Shown here: piece after piece, positions 1 to 7,263 of the stretch
Layout: each line of letters starts with the position of its first letter
How positions within the stretch are numbered: the first letter of the stretch is position 1
Assembly: GCA_001918155.1 (NCBI GenBank)
Contig: MNFJ01000021.1
Coordinates: 1-46,782 of the forward strand
Source: Deltaproteobacteria bacterium 13_1_40CM_4_68_19
GTDB taxonomy: Bacteria > Myxococcota > Myxococcia > Myxococcales > 40CM-4-68-19
Direction of reading: 5' to 3'
Length of the DNA stretch: 46,782 nt
The notes under the pieces: model-generated
Database searches by the model: none
What the model was told of the DNA's origin: nothing
Seen by the model: the letters and a program-made list of their open reading frames with translations, nothing else
Program-made: the position numbers and the translations under genes

Positions 1-438
1 GAGCAGGGCGAGATTGCCGATCACCTCGTCTGCGTGGCGCAGCCTGCGGGACATTTCCGCCAGGATGGCCATGGCCGTCGATGGGTGCGAGGTGAGATGC
101 GTCTGGAATGCTTCGCGATCGAGCCCCAGCAGCTCCGAGCTTTCCACCGCGACCACGTTCGCCGAGCGCGGCTGGCGGTCGAGCAGCGCCATCTCGCCGA
201 AGAAGTCCCCGGCTCCCAGCATGCTGAGGATGATCTCCCGGCCGGTCTCGCCGTAGAGGACGACCTTGACCTTGCCCCTGGCGATGACGAAGAGGGCGTC
301 GCCGGCCTCCTCCTGGCTGACGATGACCGAGCCGGCGTCGGCCTGCTTGTGCCAGACTCGCTTCGCCAGATCGGCGATCGTGTCCTGCGGCAGGGCCTGG
401 AAGATCGAGACCTGCCGTAGCAGGTGCGTGTTGTCCAA
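1..438 (-). CDS. Cyclic nucleotide-binding domain protein (CRP/FNR-type), partial
   Basis: The gene runs off the left edge; 146 codons are visible. The translation has the beta-roll cNMP-binding fold: DALFVIARGKVKVV, then GREIILSMLGAGDFFGEMAL with the phosphate-binding-cassette-like GEMALLDRQPRSANVVA and a closing helix (SSELLGLDREAF). This fits a CAP_ED sensory domain. A C-terminal DNA-binding or output domain, if present, lies outside the window, so the output is unknown. No in-frame ATG is seen; TTG at 438-436 is chosen because GGAG lies just upstream on the minus strand. Divergent from thiS. The ligand could be cAMP, c-di-GMP or none. Confidence 0.8.
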   Translation of the reverse strand, partial: MDNTHLLRQVSIFQALPQDTIADLAKRVWHKQADAGSVIVSQEEAGDALFVIARGKVKVVLYGETGREIILSMLGAGDFFGEMALLDRQPRSANVVAVESSELLGLDREAFQTHLTSHPSTAMAILAEMSRRLRHADEVIGNLALL

Positions 439-502
439 AGGCGGACGCTCCGGGTCGGTAAGACTGGAGTCTCGCGCATCGCCCTCAGCGAGACAAGGCC
501 GC

Positions 503-531
503 TTGACCCTGTCCCGCCTCGGGCCTATCAC
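503..531 (+). promoter_or_regulatory. Sigma70-like promoter of thiS
   Basis: TTGACC at 503-508, a 17-bp spacer and TATCAC at 526-531. The -10 box ends 8 bp before the thiS ATG at 540, so transcription would start at or next to the start codon (leaderless mRNA). No Shine-Dalgarno is visible and there is no room for a TPP riboswitch. Called by eye from consensus. Confidence 0.5.
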
Positions 532-539
532 CGGCCGTG

Positions 540-740
540 ATGCGTGCGACGGTCAACGGCGAGCCCCTGGATCTGCCCGAAGGCCTCACCGTAGCGGCGC
601 TCCTGCAGCGTCTCGGCGTGCAGGGCGACCGCGTGGCGGTGGAGCGCAACGGCGAAGTGGTGAAGAAGGCGCGCCACGGCGAGCAGACGCTCGCGCCAGG
701 CGACGTGCTGGAGATCGTCACCTTCGTGGGTGGAGGCTGA
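540..740 (+). CDS. thiS: Sulfur carrier protein ThiS
   Basis: A 66-residue ubiquitin-like sulfur carrier for building the thiazole ring of thiamine. The start [20 protein letters not shown], the middle [10 protein letters not shown] and the C-terminal FVGGG match ThiS; the terminal Gly-Gly is the site adenylated by ThiF and converted to thiocarboxylate. ATG 540 is preferred; the in-frame GTG at 537 would add one Met. Directly followed by thiG (stop at 740, thiG start at 744), as expected for the ThiS-ThiG complex. No thiF, thiO or thiH is in this window. Confidence 0.93.
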   Translation: MRATVNGEPLDLPEGLTVAALLQRLGVQGDRVAVERNGEVVKKARHGEQTLAPGDVLEIVTFVGGG

Positions 741-743
741 GCA

Positions 744-1526
744 ATGGACGAGCTCGTTCTGGGCGGGCATCGGTTCACCTCGCGGCTGGTGGTGGGGACC
801 GGCAAGTACAAGGAGTTCCCCACCATGAAAGCGGCGCTGGAAGCGAGCGGCGCACAGATGGTGACGGTCGCGGTGCGCAGGCTCGATCTGCAGGCGAAGG
901 GTGAGGCGTCGCTGTTGCACTGGATCCCGAAGGACATGGTCCTCCTGCCGAACACCGCCGGCTGCTACACCGCCGACGACGCCGTGCGCACCTGCCGGCT
1001 GGCGCGGGAGCTGCAGCTCGGCGGGGAGAACCCGCTGGTGAAGCTGGAAGTCCTCTCCGATCCGAAGACGCTGCTGCCGGACGTGGAAGAAACCCTCAAG
1101 GCGGCGAGGCAGCTCGTCGCCGAGGGATTCCGCGTGCTGCCCTACACCAACGACGACCCGGTCGCCGCGAAGAAGCTGGAGGACGCGGGCTGCGCCGCGG
1201 TGATGCCTCTCGGCGCACCCATCGGCAGCGGGCTGGGACTGCGCAATCCGTACTCGCTGCAGATGATCCTCGACCAGGCGAAGGTCCCGGTGATCGTCGA
1301 CGCCGGCGTGGGCACCGCCTCCGACTGCGCGCTGTGCATGGAGCTGGGCGTGTCGGGGCTGTTGGTGAACACCGCCATCGCAGGCGCGAAGGATCCGGTA
1401 GGGATGGCGCGCGCGATCAAGCTGGCGACGGAAGGCGGGCGGCTGGCGTACCTCGCCGGGCGCATCCCGAAGAAACTGTACGGGAGCGCGTCGAGCCCGC
1501 TCGCCGGAGTGATCGGCGCGGCGTGA
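744..1526 (+). CDS. thiG: Thiazole synthase ThiG
   Basis: A TIM-barrel enzyme condensing 1-deoxyxylulose-5-phosphate, dehydroglycine and ThiS-thiocarboxylate into the thiamine thiazole. At 260 residues it is the usual length. Hallmarks: [12 protein letters not shown] near the N-terminus, the Lys in [10 protein letters not shown] (about residue 98) that forms the imine with the sugar phosphate, [14 protein letters not shown] and [10 protein letters not shown] near the phosphate site. It lies 3 bp after thiS and its stop overlaps the GTG of the next gene, so translational coupling is likely. Confidence 0.95.
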   Translation: MDELVLGGHRFTSRLVVGTGKYKEFPTMKAALEASGAQMVTVAVRRLDLQAKGEASLLHWIPKDMVLLPNTAGCYTADDAVRTCRLARELQLGGENPLVKLEVLSDPKTLLPDVEETLKAARQLVAEGFRVLPYTNDDPVAAKKLEDAGCAAVMPLGAPIGSGLGLRNPYSLQMILDQAKVPVIVDAGVGTASDCALCMELGVSGLLVNTAIAGAKDPVGMARAIKLATEGGRLAYLAGRIPKKLYGSASSPLAGVIGAA

Positions 1527-2125
1527 TCCGGCTGTACCTGATCACGCCGCCCTCGGGCGATCCGGTCCGGGCCGTCGAGGCGGCGCTCGCCGTGCTTCCG
1601 CGCGACTCGACGGGGGTGCAGCTGCGCCAGCCCGATCTGTCCGCCCGGGAGCTGCTCGATCGCGCCCGGGCGCTGCGCGACGTCTGCACGGGGTTTGCCG
1701 CGCCGCTGCTGATCAACGATCGCGCCGACGTCGCGCTCGCTTCCGGCGCAGATGGCGTGCACCTTCCGGCCCGCGGGCTGTCGGTCGCCGATGCGCGCGC
1801 CCTCGGTCTGCGCGTGGTCGGGGTCAGCGCGCACTCCGCCGAGGACGTCGCGCGCGCCTCCCTGGAAGGCGCCGATTTCGCCGTGTTCGCGCCCGTCTAC
1901 GACACGCCGGGAAAGACCGCGCAAGGGGAGGAGGCGCTGGCGCAGGCTTGTCGCGCGGCCCCGATCCCGGTGCTCGCGCTCGGAGGCGTGAACGAGAGCA
2001 ACGCCTTCCGCTGTCTCGACGCCGGCGCCCGCGGCGTCGCCTGCATCCGCAGCGTGCTCGGCGCTCCCGATCCCGCCGCCGCCGCGCTGCGGTTGTGGAA
2101 GGCGATGCGACCGAGCGACTACTGA
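1523..2125 (+). CDS. ThiE/TenI-family protein (thiamine phosphate synthase or thiazole tautomerase)
   Basis: A 200-residue TIM-barrel of the ThiE/TenI family, third in the thi operon; GTG start at 1523 overlaps the thiG stop. Family features: IRLYLITPP start, [31 protein letters not shown] and [10 protein letters not shown]. Two ThiE pyrophosphate or metal contacts look changed: the usual QLREKD-type motif reads QLRQPD (Lys replaced by Pro), and the Asp that normally follows VHLGQ is absent (VHLPARGLS). The His in VGVSAHS sits where TenI has its catalytic His. A diverged ThiE or a TenI-like tautomerase both remain possible. The 3' end overlaps the convergent recO by 7 bp. Confidence 0.82.
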   Translation: MIRLYLITPPSGDPVRAVEAALAVLPRDSTGVQLRQPDLSARELLDRARALRDVCTGFAAPLLINDRADVALASGADGVHLPARGLSVADARALGLRVVGVSAHSAEDVARASLEGADFAVFAPVYDTPGKTAQGEEALAQACRAAPIPVLALGGVNESNAFRCLDAGARGVACIRSVLGAPDPAAAALRLWKAMRPSDY

Positions 2126-2916
2126 GGCGCGCCGACCTGCGCCAGGAATTCGCTGCTGCGCAGTGCGCGGCCGATGTGGTGCTGCAGGAACGCCCGCAGC
2201 GGCCGCTGCGCTTGCGCGCATGCGTCCTCGAACGCGCGCGCATCGGCCGGACGGCCGGAACCGTCGGCGGACGCCGGCGCGTCCGCCGCGGAGAGCCCGC
2301 CCGTCCGCAGCTGGCGGAGCGCCGCGCGCGCGCCGTGCGACAGCGCCAGCGGCGTCCCGAGCTGTGTACATCTCTGGCAGATCACGCCGCCGGCGTCCGG
2401 ATCGAAGCCGGCGCGCCCCTGCGGCACTTCCGAGCCGCAGCGCGCGCAGGCCGCCAGCTCCGGAGCAAAGCCCGCCGCTTCCAGCGCGAGCAGCTCCAGC
2501 GCCCGCAGGCGCGCGCTCGTGGCCGCGCCAGCCTCCAGGCGGGTGAGGAATTCCTCCAGCAGCGTGAACAGTCCGTCCGCGGGCTGCCCGGCGCGCGTCA
2601 GATCGTGGATCAGCTCGGCCGCATACCCTGCGTGCGCGATGCGATGCAGGTCCTCGCGCAAGCGCGCATGCCCTTCCACCACCCGGGCCTCGCGCAGCGC
2701 CCAGAGCTCCTGCCCTTCCCGTTCCGCCACCAGCGCCTCGACGCGCTGGAACGGCTCCAGAGCTCCCCCGAACCGCTTGCGCGAGCTGCGCGCTCCGCGC
2801 GCGAAAGCGGAGATGCGCCCGCGCCCGCGGACCAGGAGATGGACCACCGCGTCCGCCTCGCCGTAGGCGATGGCCCGAAGCACCAGGGCGTCGACGCGGT
2901 GCGCGCGCAGGTCCAC
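2119..2916 (-). CDS. recO: DNA repair protein RecO
   Basis: Recombination mediator that, with RecR, loads RecA onto SSB-coated DNA in the RecF pathway. At 265 residues it has the RecO plan: an N-terminal OB-fold (ALVLRAIAYGEADAVVHLL, then GRGRISAFARGARSSRKRF), a helical middle (LEEFLTRLEAG) and a zinc-finger-like pair CARCGSE and CQRC at about residues 155-185. GTG start at 2916, 3 bp after the stop of a 30-codon ORF, at the 3' end of a long minus-strand gene run. Confidence 0.93.
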   Translation of the reverse strand: MDLRAHRVDALVLRAIAYGEADAVVHLLVRGRGRISAFARGARSSRKRFGGALEPFQRVEALVAEREGQELWALREARVVEGHARLREDLHRIAHAGYAAELIHDLTRAGQPADGLFTLLEEFLTRLEAGAATSARLRALELLALEAAGFAPELAACARCGSEVPQGRAGFDPDAGGVICQRCTQLGTPLALSHGARAALRQLRTGGLSAADAPASADGSGRPADARAFEDACAQAQRPLRAFLQHHIGRALRSSEFLAQVGAPQ

Positions 2917-2919
2917 CGA

Positions 2920-3012
2920 TCAGGCGACCTTCGAGCTCTTGGGCCCGCCCTGCGCAAGCTGCCGGAGCCCGGCGATCCCAGGGGTGCGCGCCAGCATCTT
3001 GAGGATTCCCAT
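2920..3012 (-). CDS. Small ORF (30 codons) directly upstream of recO
   Basis: An ATG-started ORF of 30 codons, MGILKMLARTPGIAGLRQLA followed by a short polar tail ending KVA. It is amphipathic and basic, with no family I recognise. It sits between the TPR lipoprotein gene (28 bp) and recO (3 bp), filling a gap that is otherwise empty, and its stop would deliver ribosomes to the recO GTG. No strong Shine-Dalgarno precedes it. It could be a small conserved protein, a coupling leader or chance; the protein-like start and exact fit favour one of the first two. Confidence 0.4.
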   Translation of the reverse strand: MGILKMLARTPGIAGLRQLAQGGPKSSKVA

Positions 3013-3040
3013 AGGCGGGAATCTAGCATCCCAGGGCGCG

Positions 3041-3805
3041 TCAGGGCGTGCCGAGCTCCTTGAGGAACCGCGCACACTCCGAGGCGACCGGCTTGTCCCG
3101 CTCCTGCTTGGGGATCGCGCATCGCTCGAATTCGGCGCGCGCCTCCTTGGCCCGCTGTTGCCGCGCCAGCACCTTGCCGAAGAGCAGGTGCGCGTCCCCG
3201 ACGTCCGGGCATTCCTCGGCGTACCGGCCGAACGCCTTGCTCGCCTCGTCCAGCCTGCTCTGCTCCGAATAGATGGTCCCGAGCTGCCTCCATCCCAGAC
3301 AGTACTTCGGCGCCACCGCCAAGGCCCCGCGGATCTCGCCGATGCCCTTCTCCGGCTGGCCCGACTTGTACAGCGCCCATCCGAGGTTCGCCTGCGCCAC
3401 GGTGCGCGTCTTGTACAGCGGGTCGCGCGCGGCCTTGTCGAGCAGGGGAATGGCGTCGGTGAACTGGCTGCGGGAAATGTAGAGCGCGCCCAGGTTGGTC
3501 ATCGCTTCCGAGTAGTCCGGCCGCATCTGCAGCGCGCGCTTGAACTCCTTCGCGCCGTCCTCGGGCCGGCCGAGCGAGTACCAGTAGATGAGGCCGAGCC
3601 CGTTGTGCGCCTCGGGCGTCTCGTCGAGGTCGAGCGACTGCATGTATTCCTTGATCGCCCCTTGCGCATCCCCCTGGTAGAGGAGGTTGTCGCCGAGCTG
3701 CTGGTGGATCTCGGCCGCCTGCGCACGCTGCTCGGCGGACATCCCCGAGCAGGAAGCGAGGAGCAGCAGCGCGAAGGCCGCGAACAACCGCGCCACCGCC
3801 TGCAT
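3041..3805 (-). CDS. TPR-repeat lipoprotein, Tgl/PilF/PilW-like
   Basis: Counted from the ATG at 3805 the product has 254 residues: a lipoprotein signal MQAVARLFAAFALLLLASCS (lipobox LASC, lipidated Cys about residue 19) and then tandem TPR units, for example GLGLIYWYSLGRPEDGAKEF, AMTNLGALYISRSQFTDAI and ANLGWALYKSGQPEKGI. Size and layout match PilF/PilW pilotins and myxobacterial Tgl, outer-membrane lipoproteins that help secretin assembly for type IV pili. That role is inference, since no pilus genes are nearby. The reading frame stays open upstream to 4225 with no stop, so a 394-residue fused product is formally possible; the internal signal peptide argues for a start at 3805. Confidence 0.78.
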   Translation of the reverse strand: MQAVARLFAAFALLLLASCSGMSAEQRAQAAEIHQQLGDNLLYQGDAQGAIKEYMQSLDLDETPEAHNGLGLIYWYSLGRPEDGAKEFKRALQMRPDYSEAMTNLGALYISRSQFTDAIPLLDKAARDPLYKTRTVAQANLGWALYKSGQPEKGIGEIRGALAVAPKYCLGWRQLGTIYSEQSRLDEASKAFGRYAEECPDVGDAHLLFGKVLARQQRAKEARAEFERCAIPKQERDKPVASECARFLKELGTP

Positions 3806-4225
3806 CGGATCGTCGATCTGCGGCTTCTCGGCCGGCGCCTCCTCCACGTCGGCGGGCGGCCAGAACGCCGGGGTGCTCTCGAGAAGCTCGGATCGGTGGG
3901 CATCGTCGAGATTGGCCCAGCCGGTGCCGTCGAGGATGAACCCCATGCTCTCGGCGAAGTTCAGCGCCTCTTCCAGCGCCTGCTGCACCTCCCGCTGCTC
4001 CACCGGAGGGGCCGAGTAGATGACGTTCTCGCCGCTCTCGGCCAGCGTCAGCGCCACCATCACCTGGAAGATCGCCCCTTCGCGGACCGCCACCACCGCA
4101 CCCTGGGCCGCCTGCGCGGTGCGGCCCACCGGCTGGACCACCGGCTGGTTCGTCGCCACGTAGAGCGCGACGATGAGCTGCGGCTCGGCGGGGACGTGCG
4201 TGCGCTTCGGGTCTTCCTGCAGCAT
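3806..4225 (-). CDS. Hypothetical domain reading in frame into the TPR lipoprotein gene
   Basis: About 140 codons from ATG 4225, which overlaps the previous stop as TGATG, to the lipoprotein start. The translation looks real: MLQEDPKRTHVPAEPQLIVA, AREGAIFQVMVALTLAESGE-like hydrophobic and acidic text, VEQREVQQALEEALNFAESM and a Pro/Glu-rich end. No family recognised. There is no stop before 3041, so the true 3' end is uncertain. Either it is the N-terminal part of a fused protein or a separate gene whose stop was lost. Coordinates mark the segment, not a proven product. Confidence 0.5.
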
Positions 4226-4803
4226 CAGCGGCCCTGGATGGTGAACTCTTCGTTCACGTTTTCGGTCTCCGCCGCCGTGCGCTTCGACTCGATCAGGGGA
4301 TTGTCGATGGTCACCGTGTTCCCTCCGGAGTCCCCCTCGCCCACGACCATCTTCAGGAAGCTCGCCGGCGATGCGCTCTTGCGGCCCCCGTCGGCGCGCT
4401 TGGTGGCCGCGAAGAGGACCTTGTTCACTCCCGGATGCAGGTAGCGGGTGATCTCCAGCACCACCTGGGGCTCGCCCGCCCGGATCTTGCGCACGAACTT
4501 CGCGTTGACGAACACGTCGACGTCGTATTGTGCGGCGGCACCGTCCTTCTCGTCGGTGACCAGCCAGTATCGTTTCGTCATCGCGGCCGCGACGGCGGAG
4601 GGCAGCAGCGGCGCGAGCGCGGGGGACGAGGTGGAAGCCGGAACGGCCGCCGGCGGATGCTCGACCTGATACCCGGGGCAGTCGAGATGCACGTCGCCGC
4701 GCTCGTCGATCCGGACCGTCCTGCATTTGTCGAACTTCTGCGAGCGCAGGCCGTCGATGTTCACCCCGTTCAGGAAGACCGAGGCGAGAAGCAGCGTCAG
4801 CAT
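4225..4803 (-). CDS. Conserved secreted protein of unknown function
   Basis: 192 residues from the ATG at 4803. It starts with a short hydrophobic export signal (MLTLLLASVFLNG), then a probably extracytoplasmic region with DKCRTVRIDERGDVHLDCPG, where two Cys may form a disulfide. After an Ala/Pro/Ser linker comes KRYWLVTDEKDG and a beta-rich stretch VVLEITRYLHPGVNKVLFAA. I recognise no family. Its stop overlaps the start of the next ORF, so it is co-translated with the segment leading into the TPR lipoprotein and may belong to the same envelope function (inference). Confidence 0.7.
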   Translation of the reverse strand: MLTLLLASVFLNGVNIDGLRSQKFDKCRTVRIDERGDVHLDCPGYQVEHPPAAVPASTSSPALAPLLPSAVAAAMTKRYWLVTDEKDGAAAQYDVDVFVNAKFVRKIRAGEPQVVLEITRYLHPGVNKVLFAATKRADGGRKSASPASFLKMVVGEGDSGGNTVTIDNPLIESKRTAAETENVNEEFTIQGR

Positions 4804-4835
4804 GCGCGGAGCGTCCCCCGTAACCGCGCGTGCGG

Positions 4836-5660
4836 TCAAGGATGTTTCAGCGTGGCGTAGGCGCTGTGGGCGTGGATGGACTCGAAGCTCTCGGCCTCCA
4901 CCTCCCAGCGGGTGAAGTTCGGATCGCGCCGCAGCCGCGTTCCCACCTCCCGCACCAGGTCCTCCACGAAGCGGGGCCGCTGCCAGGCGCGCTCGGTCAC
5001 GTACTTCTCGTCCGGGCGCTTGAGCAAGGCGTATAGATCGCAGCTCGCCGAGTCCTCGACCAGGGCGATCAGGTCTTCGATCCAGAAGAACCGGTCGAAC
5101 CAGACGCGCACCGCCACCAGGCTCCTCTGGTTGTGCGCCCCATGCTCGCTGATCGCCTTGCTGCACGGGCAGAGCGTGGTGACCGGCACCTCCAGCGCCA
5201 CCCAGAGGTCGTAGTCGTCGCGCGTGACGCTGGCGCCGAAGGTGCAGGAGTAGTGCAGAAGCCCGACAGCCCCCGTGACGGGGGCCTTCTTCTCGATGAA
5301 GTAGGGGAACCGGACCTCGACGCGCGCGGCGTCCGCGTCGTGGTCGCGGCGCAGCTCCGCGCAGAGCGTGCGGAACTTGCGGATGTCGATCTCGCGCCGG
5401 TGCCGGTTGAGCAACTCGACGAAGCGGCTCATGTGCGCGCCCTTGCGCTTGTGCGGGACGGACACGCTCATGTCGATCTCCGCCACGGTGTGCTGGAGCC
5501 CCCGGGCGCGATCGAGCACGCAGATCGGATATCGCAACCCTTTGACGCCGGCGCGATCCAGCGCGAGCCGGCGCGAGTCGTCCTCGCTGTGGACGTCGCG
5601 CAGCGCGGACAGGGTCCGCCGCAGCGCTGATTCGCTCTTCGGCAAGCGGCGCGACTTCAC
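4836..5660 (-). CDS. folE2: GTP cyclohydrolase FolE2 (type IB)
   Basis: 274 residues. It converts GTP to 7,8-dihydroneopterin triphosphate, the first step shared by folate and queuosine synthesis. GCYH-IB hallmarks: DMSVSVPHKRKGAHMSRF, FIEKKAPVTGAVGLLHYSC, and VPVTTLCPCSKAISEHGAHN with the metal-binding Cys. It ends with the typical FESIHAHSAYA. GTG at 5660 overlaps the stop of the PhzF-family gene by 4 bp. QueE is encoded two genes upstream, so the product may feed deazaguanine synthesis, folate, or both; queD and queC are not in the window. Confidence 0.93.
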   Translation of the reverse strand: MKSRRLPKSESALRRTLSALRDVHSEDDSRRLALDRAGVKGLRYPICVLDRARGLQHTVAEIDMSVSVPHKRKGAHMSRFVELLNRHRREIDIRKFRTLCAELRRDHDADAARVEVRFPYFIEKKAPVTGAVGLLHYSCTFGASVTRDDYDLWVALEVPVTTLCPCSKAISEHGAHNQRSLVAVRVWFDRFFWIEDLIALVEDSASCDLYALLKRPDEKYVTERAWQRPRFVEDLVREVGTRLRRDPNFTRWEVEAESFESIHAHSAYATLKHP

Positions 5661-6586
5661 AGGTCGAGCTCCCCGCGCAGGACGGTGACGGCGTTTCCGC
5701 CGATGAATGCGCGAAACCGGCTGGTGATCTCCGGGGACACCATTTCATGGTGTCCCCCCATCGTTTCACGCACCTCTACCTCGATTCGGCCCGGCCGGCC
5801 CATCTCGTCGCCCTGCGTGAAAAGCAGCCGGCGCGGCATCGCTTCGGGCTGCACGGTCTGGATCAGCGCCCCGAGTTGCCCCGCCGCGCTCCCCGTCACC
5901 GGGTCCTCGAGGATTCCGTACCCGGGGAAGAAGCAGCGCACCGCAGCGTCGACTCCCGCCGCCGGGTGCAGGGCAAACACCGCGAACCCGGCGACGCCGA
6001 GCTGGCGTCCGAGTCGGTCCAGCGACGGGCCGTCTGGTCTGCAACGCGCGAGCGTCTCCCGGTCGCGGACGCAGACGTAGAGGTTTCCCTCCAGGATGGC
6101 GCTCTTCCAGGGGACCATCTCCGGGCTCAAGGCTTCCGGCACGATTCCGAGCGCGGTCGCGAGCTCTGCCGGGACCTGCGCCCGCTCGAAGCGGCTGGCG
6201 GGCGTCTCGATGACGACGCTCAGCTTTCCCTCCCGGCGCGAGAGCTCGACGTTCAGCCTGCCGCTCTTGCAGGTGAACGCCGTCCGCGTCACGCGGCCCT
6301 CCGGCACGCGGATGCGGCCCGCTTCTTCCACGAGCACATGGAAGGTTGCGAGGGTCGCGTGTCCGCAGAAGGCGACTTCGGCTTCCGGCGTGAACCAGCG
6401 CAGGTGCAGCGCGGCCGTGGGCTCGCGGGCGGGCAGCGGAAAGGCGGTCTCGCTGTGCTTGAGCTCGTTGGCGATCCGCTGCATGGTCTTCGCGTCGAGG
6501 TCGGCGCCGTCCAGCACCACCCCGGCGGGATTTCCCGCCAGCGGATGCGGGGCGAACGAGTCGACGACGTAGCAGGGGCGGCGCAT
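5657..6586 (-). CDS. PhzF-family isomerase/epimerase-like protein
   Basis: 309 residues of the PhzF fold, two similar halves related to diaminopimelate epimerase. Family motifs in order: YVVDSFAPHPLAGNPAGVVL, the catalytic-Glu segment ELKHSETAF (about residue 45), LRWFTPEAEVAFCGHATLAT and EDPVTGSAAGQLGALIQ. No other phenazine gene is present, so the substrate is unknown; most stand-alone members are uncharacterised. ATG at 6586 abuts the queE stop and the 3' end overlaps the folE2 start, so all three are likely co-expressed. Confidence 0.9.
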   Translation of the reverse strand: MRRPCYVVDSFAPHPLAGNPAGVVLDGADLDAKTMQRIANELKHSETAFPLPAREPTAALHLRWFTPEAEVAFCGHATLATFHVLVEEAGRIRVPEGRVTRTAFTCKSGRLNVELSRREGKLSVVIETPASRFERAQVPAELATALGIVPEALSPEMVPWKSAILEGNLYVCVRDRETLARCRPDGPSLDRLGRQLGVAGFAVFALHPAAGVDAAVRCFFPGYGILEDPVTGSAAGQLGALIQTVQPEAMPRRLLFTQGDEMGRPGRIEVEVRETMGGHHEMVSPEITSRFRAFIGGNAVTVLRGELDL

Positions 6587-7252
6587 CTACACTCCCCTCT
6601 TCTCGCCCCAGATCACCTTGTGCAGCTGCAGCTGCAGCCGTGCCGGCCTGCCGCTCTCGAGCACCCAGGCGGCGAGATCCTGTGGCGAAACCTGGCCGTA
6701 GGATGGGGAGAAGAGAACGGGAACCTTGCCCCAGAGCTGGAGCTCGTCGAGCTTCTGCAGCGCCCACCGGAAGTCGTCGCGCGAGCAGACCACCACCTTC
6801 ACCTCGTCGCCGGCCGCAAGCTCGCCGAAGGCGCTGAACTCGACATGCGGCTCGTCCGATCCCGGAGTCTTCAGATCCACGATCTTGCGCACGCCCCGCG
6901 GCACCGTCCCGAGGGGGCGCTGGCCGTGCGTCTCGAGGGACACCTGGTAGCCACGGTCGAGCAGCTCTTGCGCGAGCTGCGGCAGCTCCTTCTGCAGCGT
7001 GGGCTCCCCCCCGGTCAGGCAGACGAACCTGGCCGGGTACTTCGCCACCTCAGCGAGGATCTCCTCGCGGGACATCTGCCGGCCGCCGTAGAACGCGTAC
7101 TCGGTGTCGCAGTACTGGCAGCGCAGATCGCACCCCGTGAACCGCACGAATACCGTGGGCACGCCGGCGAGGGTCGACTCGCCCTGGATGCTGTGGAAGA
7201 TCTCCGTCACCCGCACGCGCGGGTGTTTATCCGCGGTCAGCGCGGCTTGCAA
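6587..7252 (-). CDS. queE: 7-carboxy-7-deazaguanine synthase QueE (radical SAM)
   Basis: 221 residues. It converts 6-carboxytetrahydropterin to 7-carboxy-7-deazaguanine on the way to preQ0 and queuosine. Seen: EIFHSIQGESTLAGVPTVFV at the N-terminus, the radical-SAM cluster motif C-x3-C-x2-C at C41, C45 and C48 (CDLRCQYCDTEYAF), and the SAM-binding LTGGEPTLQ. TTG at 7252 is taken as start because conserved sequence begins soon after; a downstream GTG is possible. It follows the M61 peptidase by 11 bp and abuts the PhzF gene. Confidence 0.92.
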   Translation of the reverse strand: MQAALTADKHPRVRVTEIFHSIQGESTLAGVPTVFVRFTGCDLRCQYCDTEYAFYGGRQMSREEILAEVAKYPARFVCLTGGEPTLQKELPQLAQELLDRGYQVSLETHGQRPLGTVPRGVRKIVDLKTPGSDEPHVEFSAFGELAAGDEVKVVVCSRDDFRWALQKLDELQLWGKVPVLFSPSYGQVSPQDLAAWVLESGRPARLQLQLHKVIWGEKRGV

Positions 7253-7263
7253 TCACCAGGACT

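Noticed and set aside
439-536. TPP riboswitch before thiS
   Set aside because: Only 98 bp separate the divergent genes, the promoter takes up the last 35, and no conserved THI-box sequence is seen.
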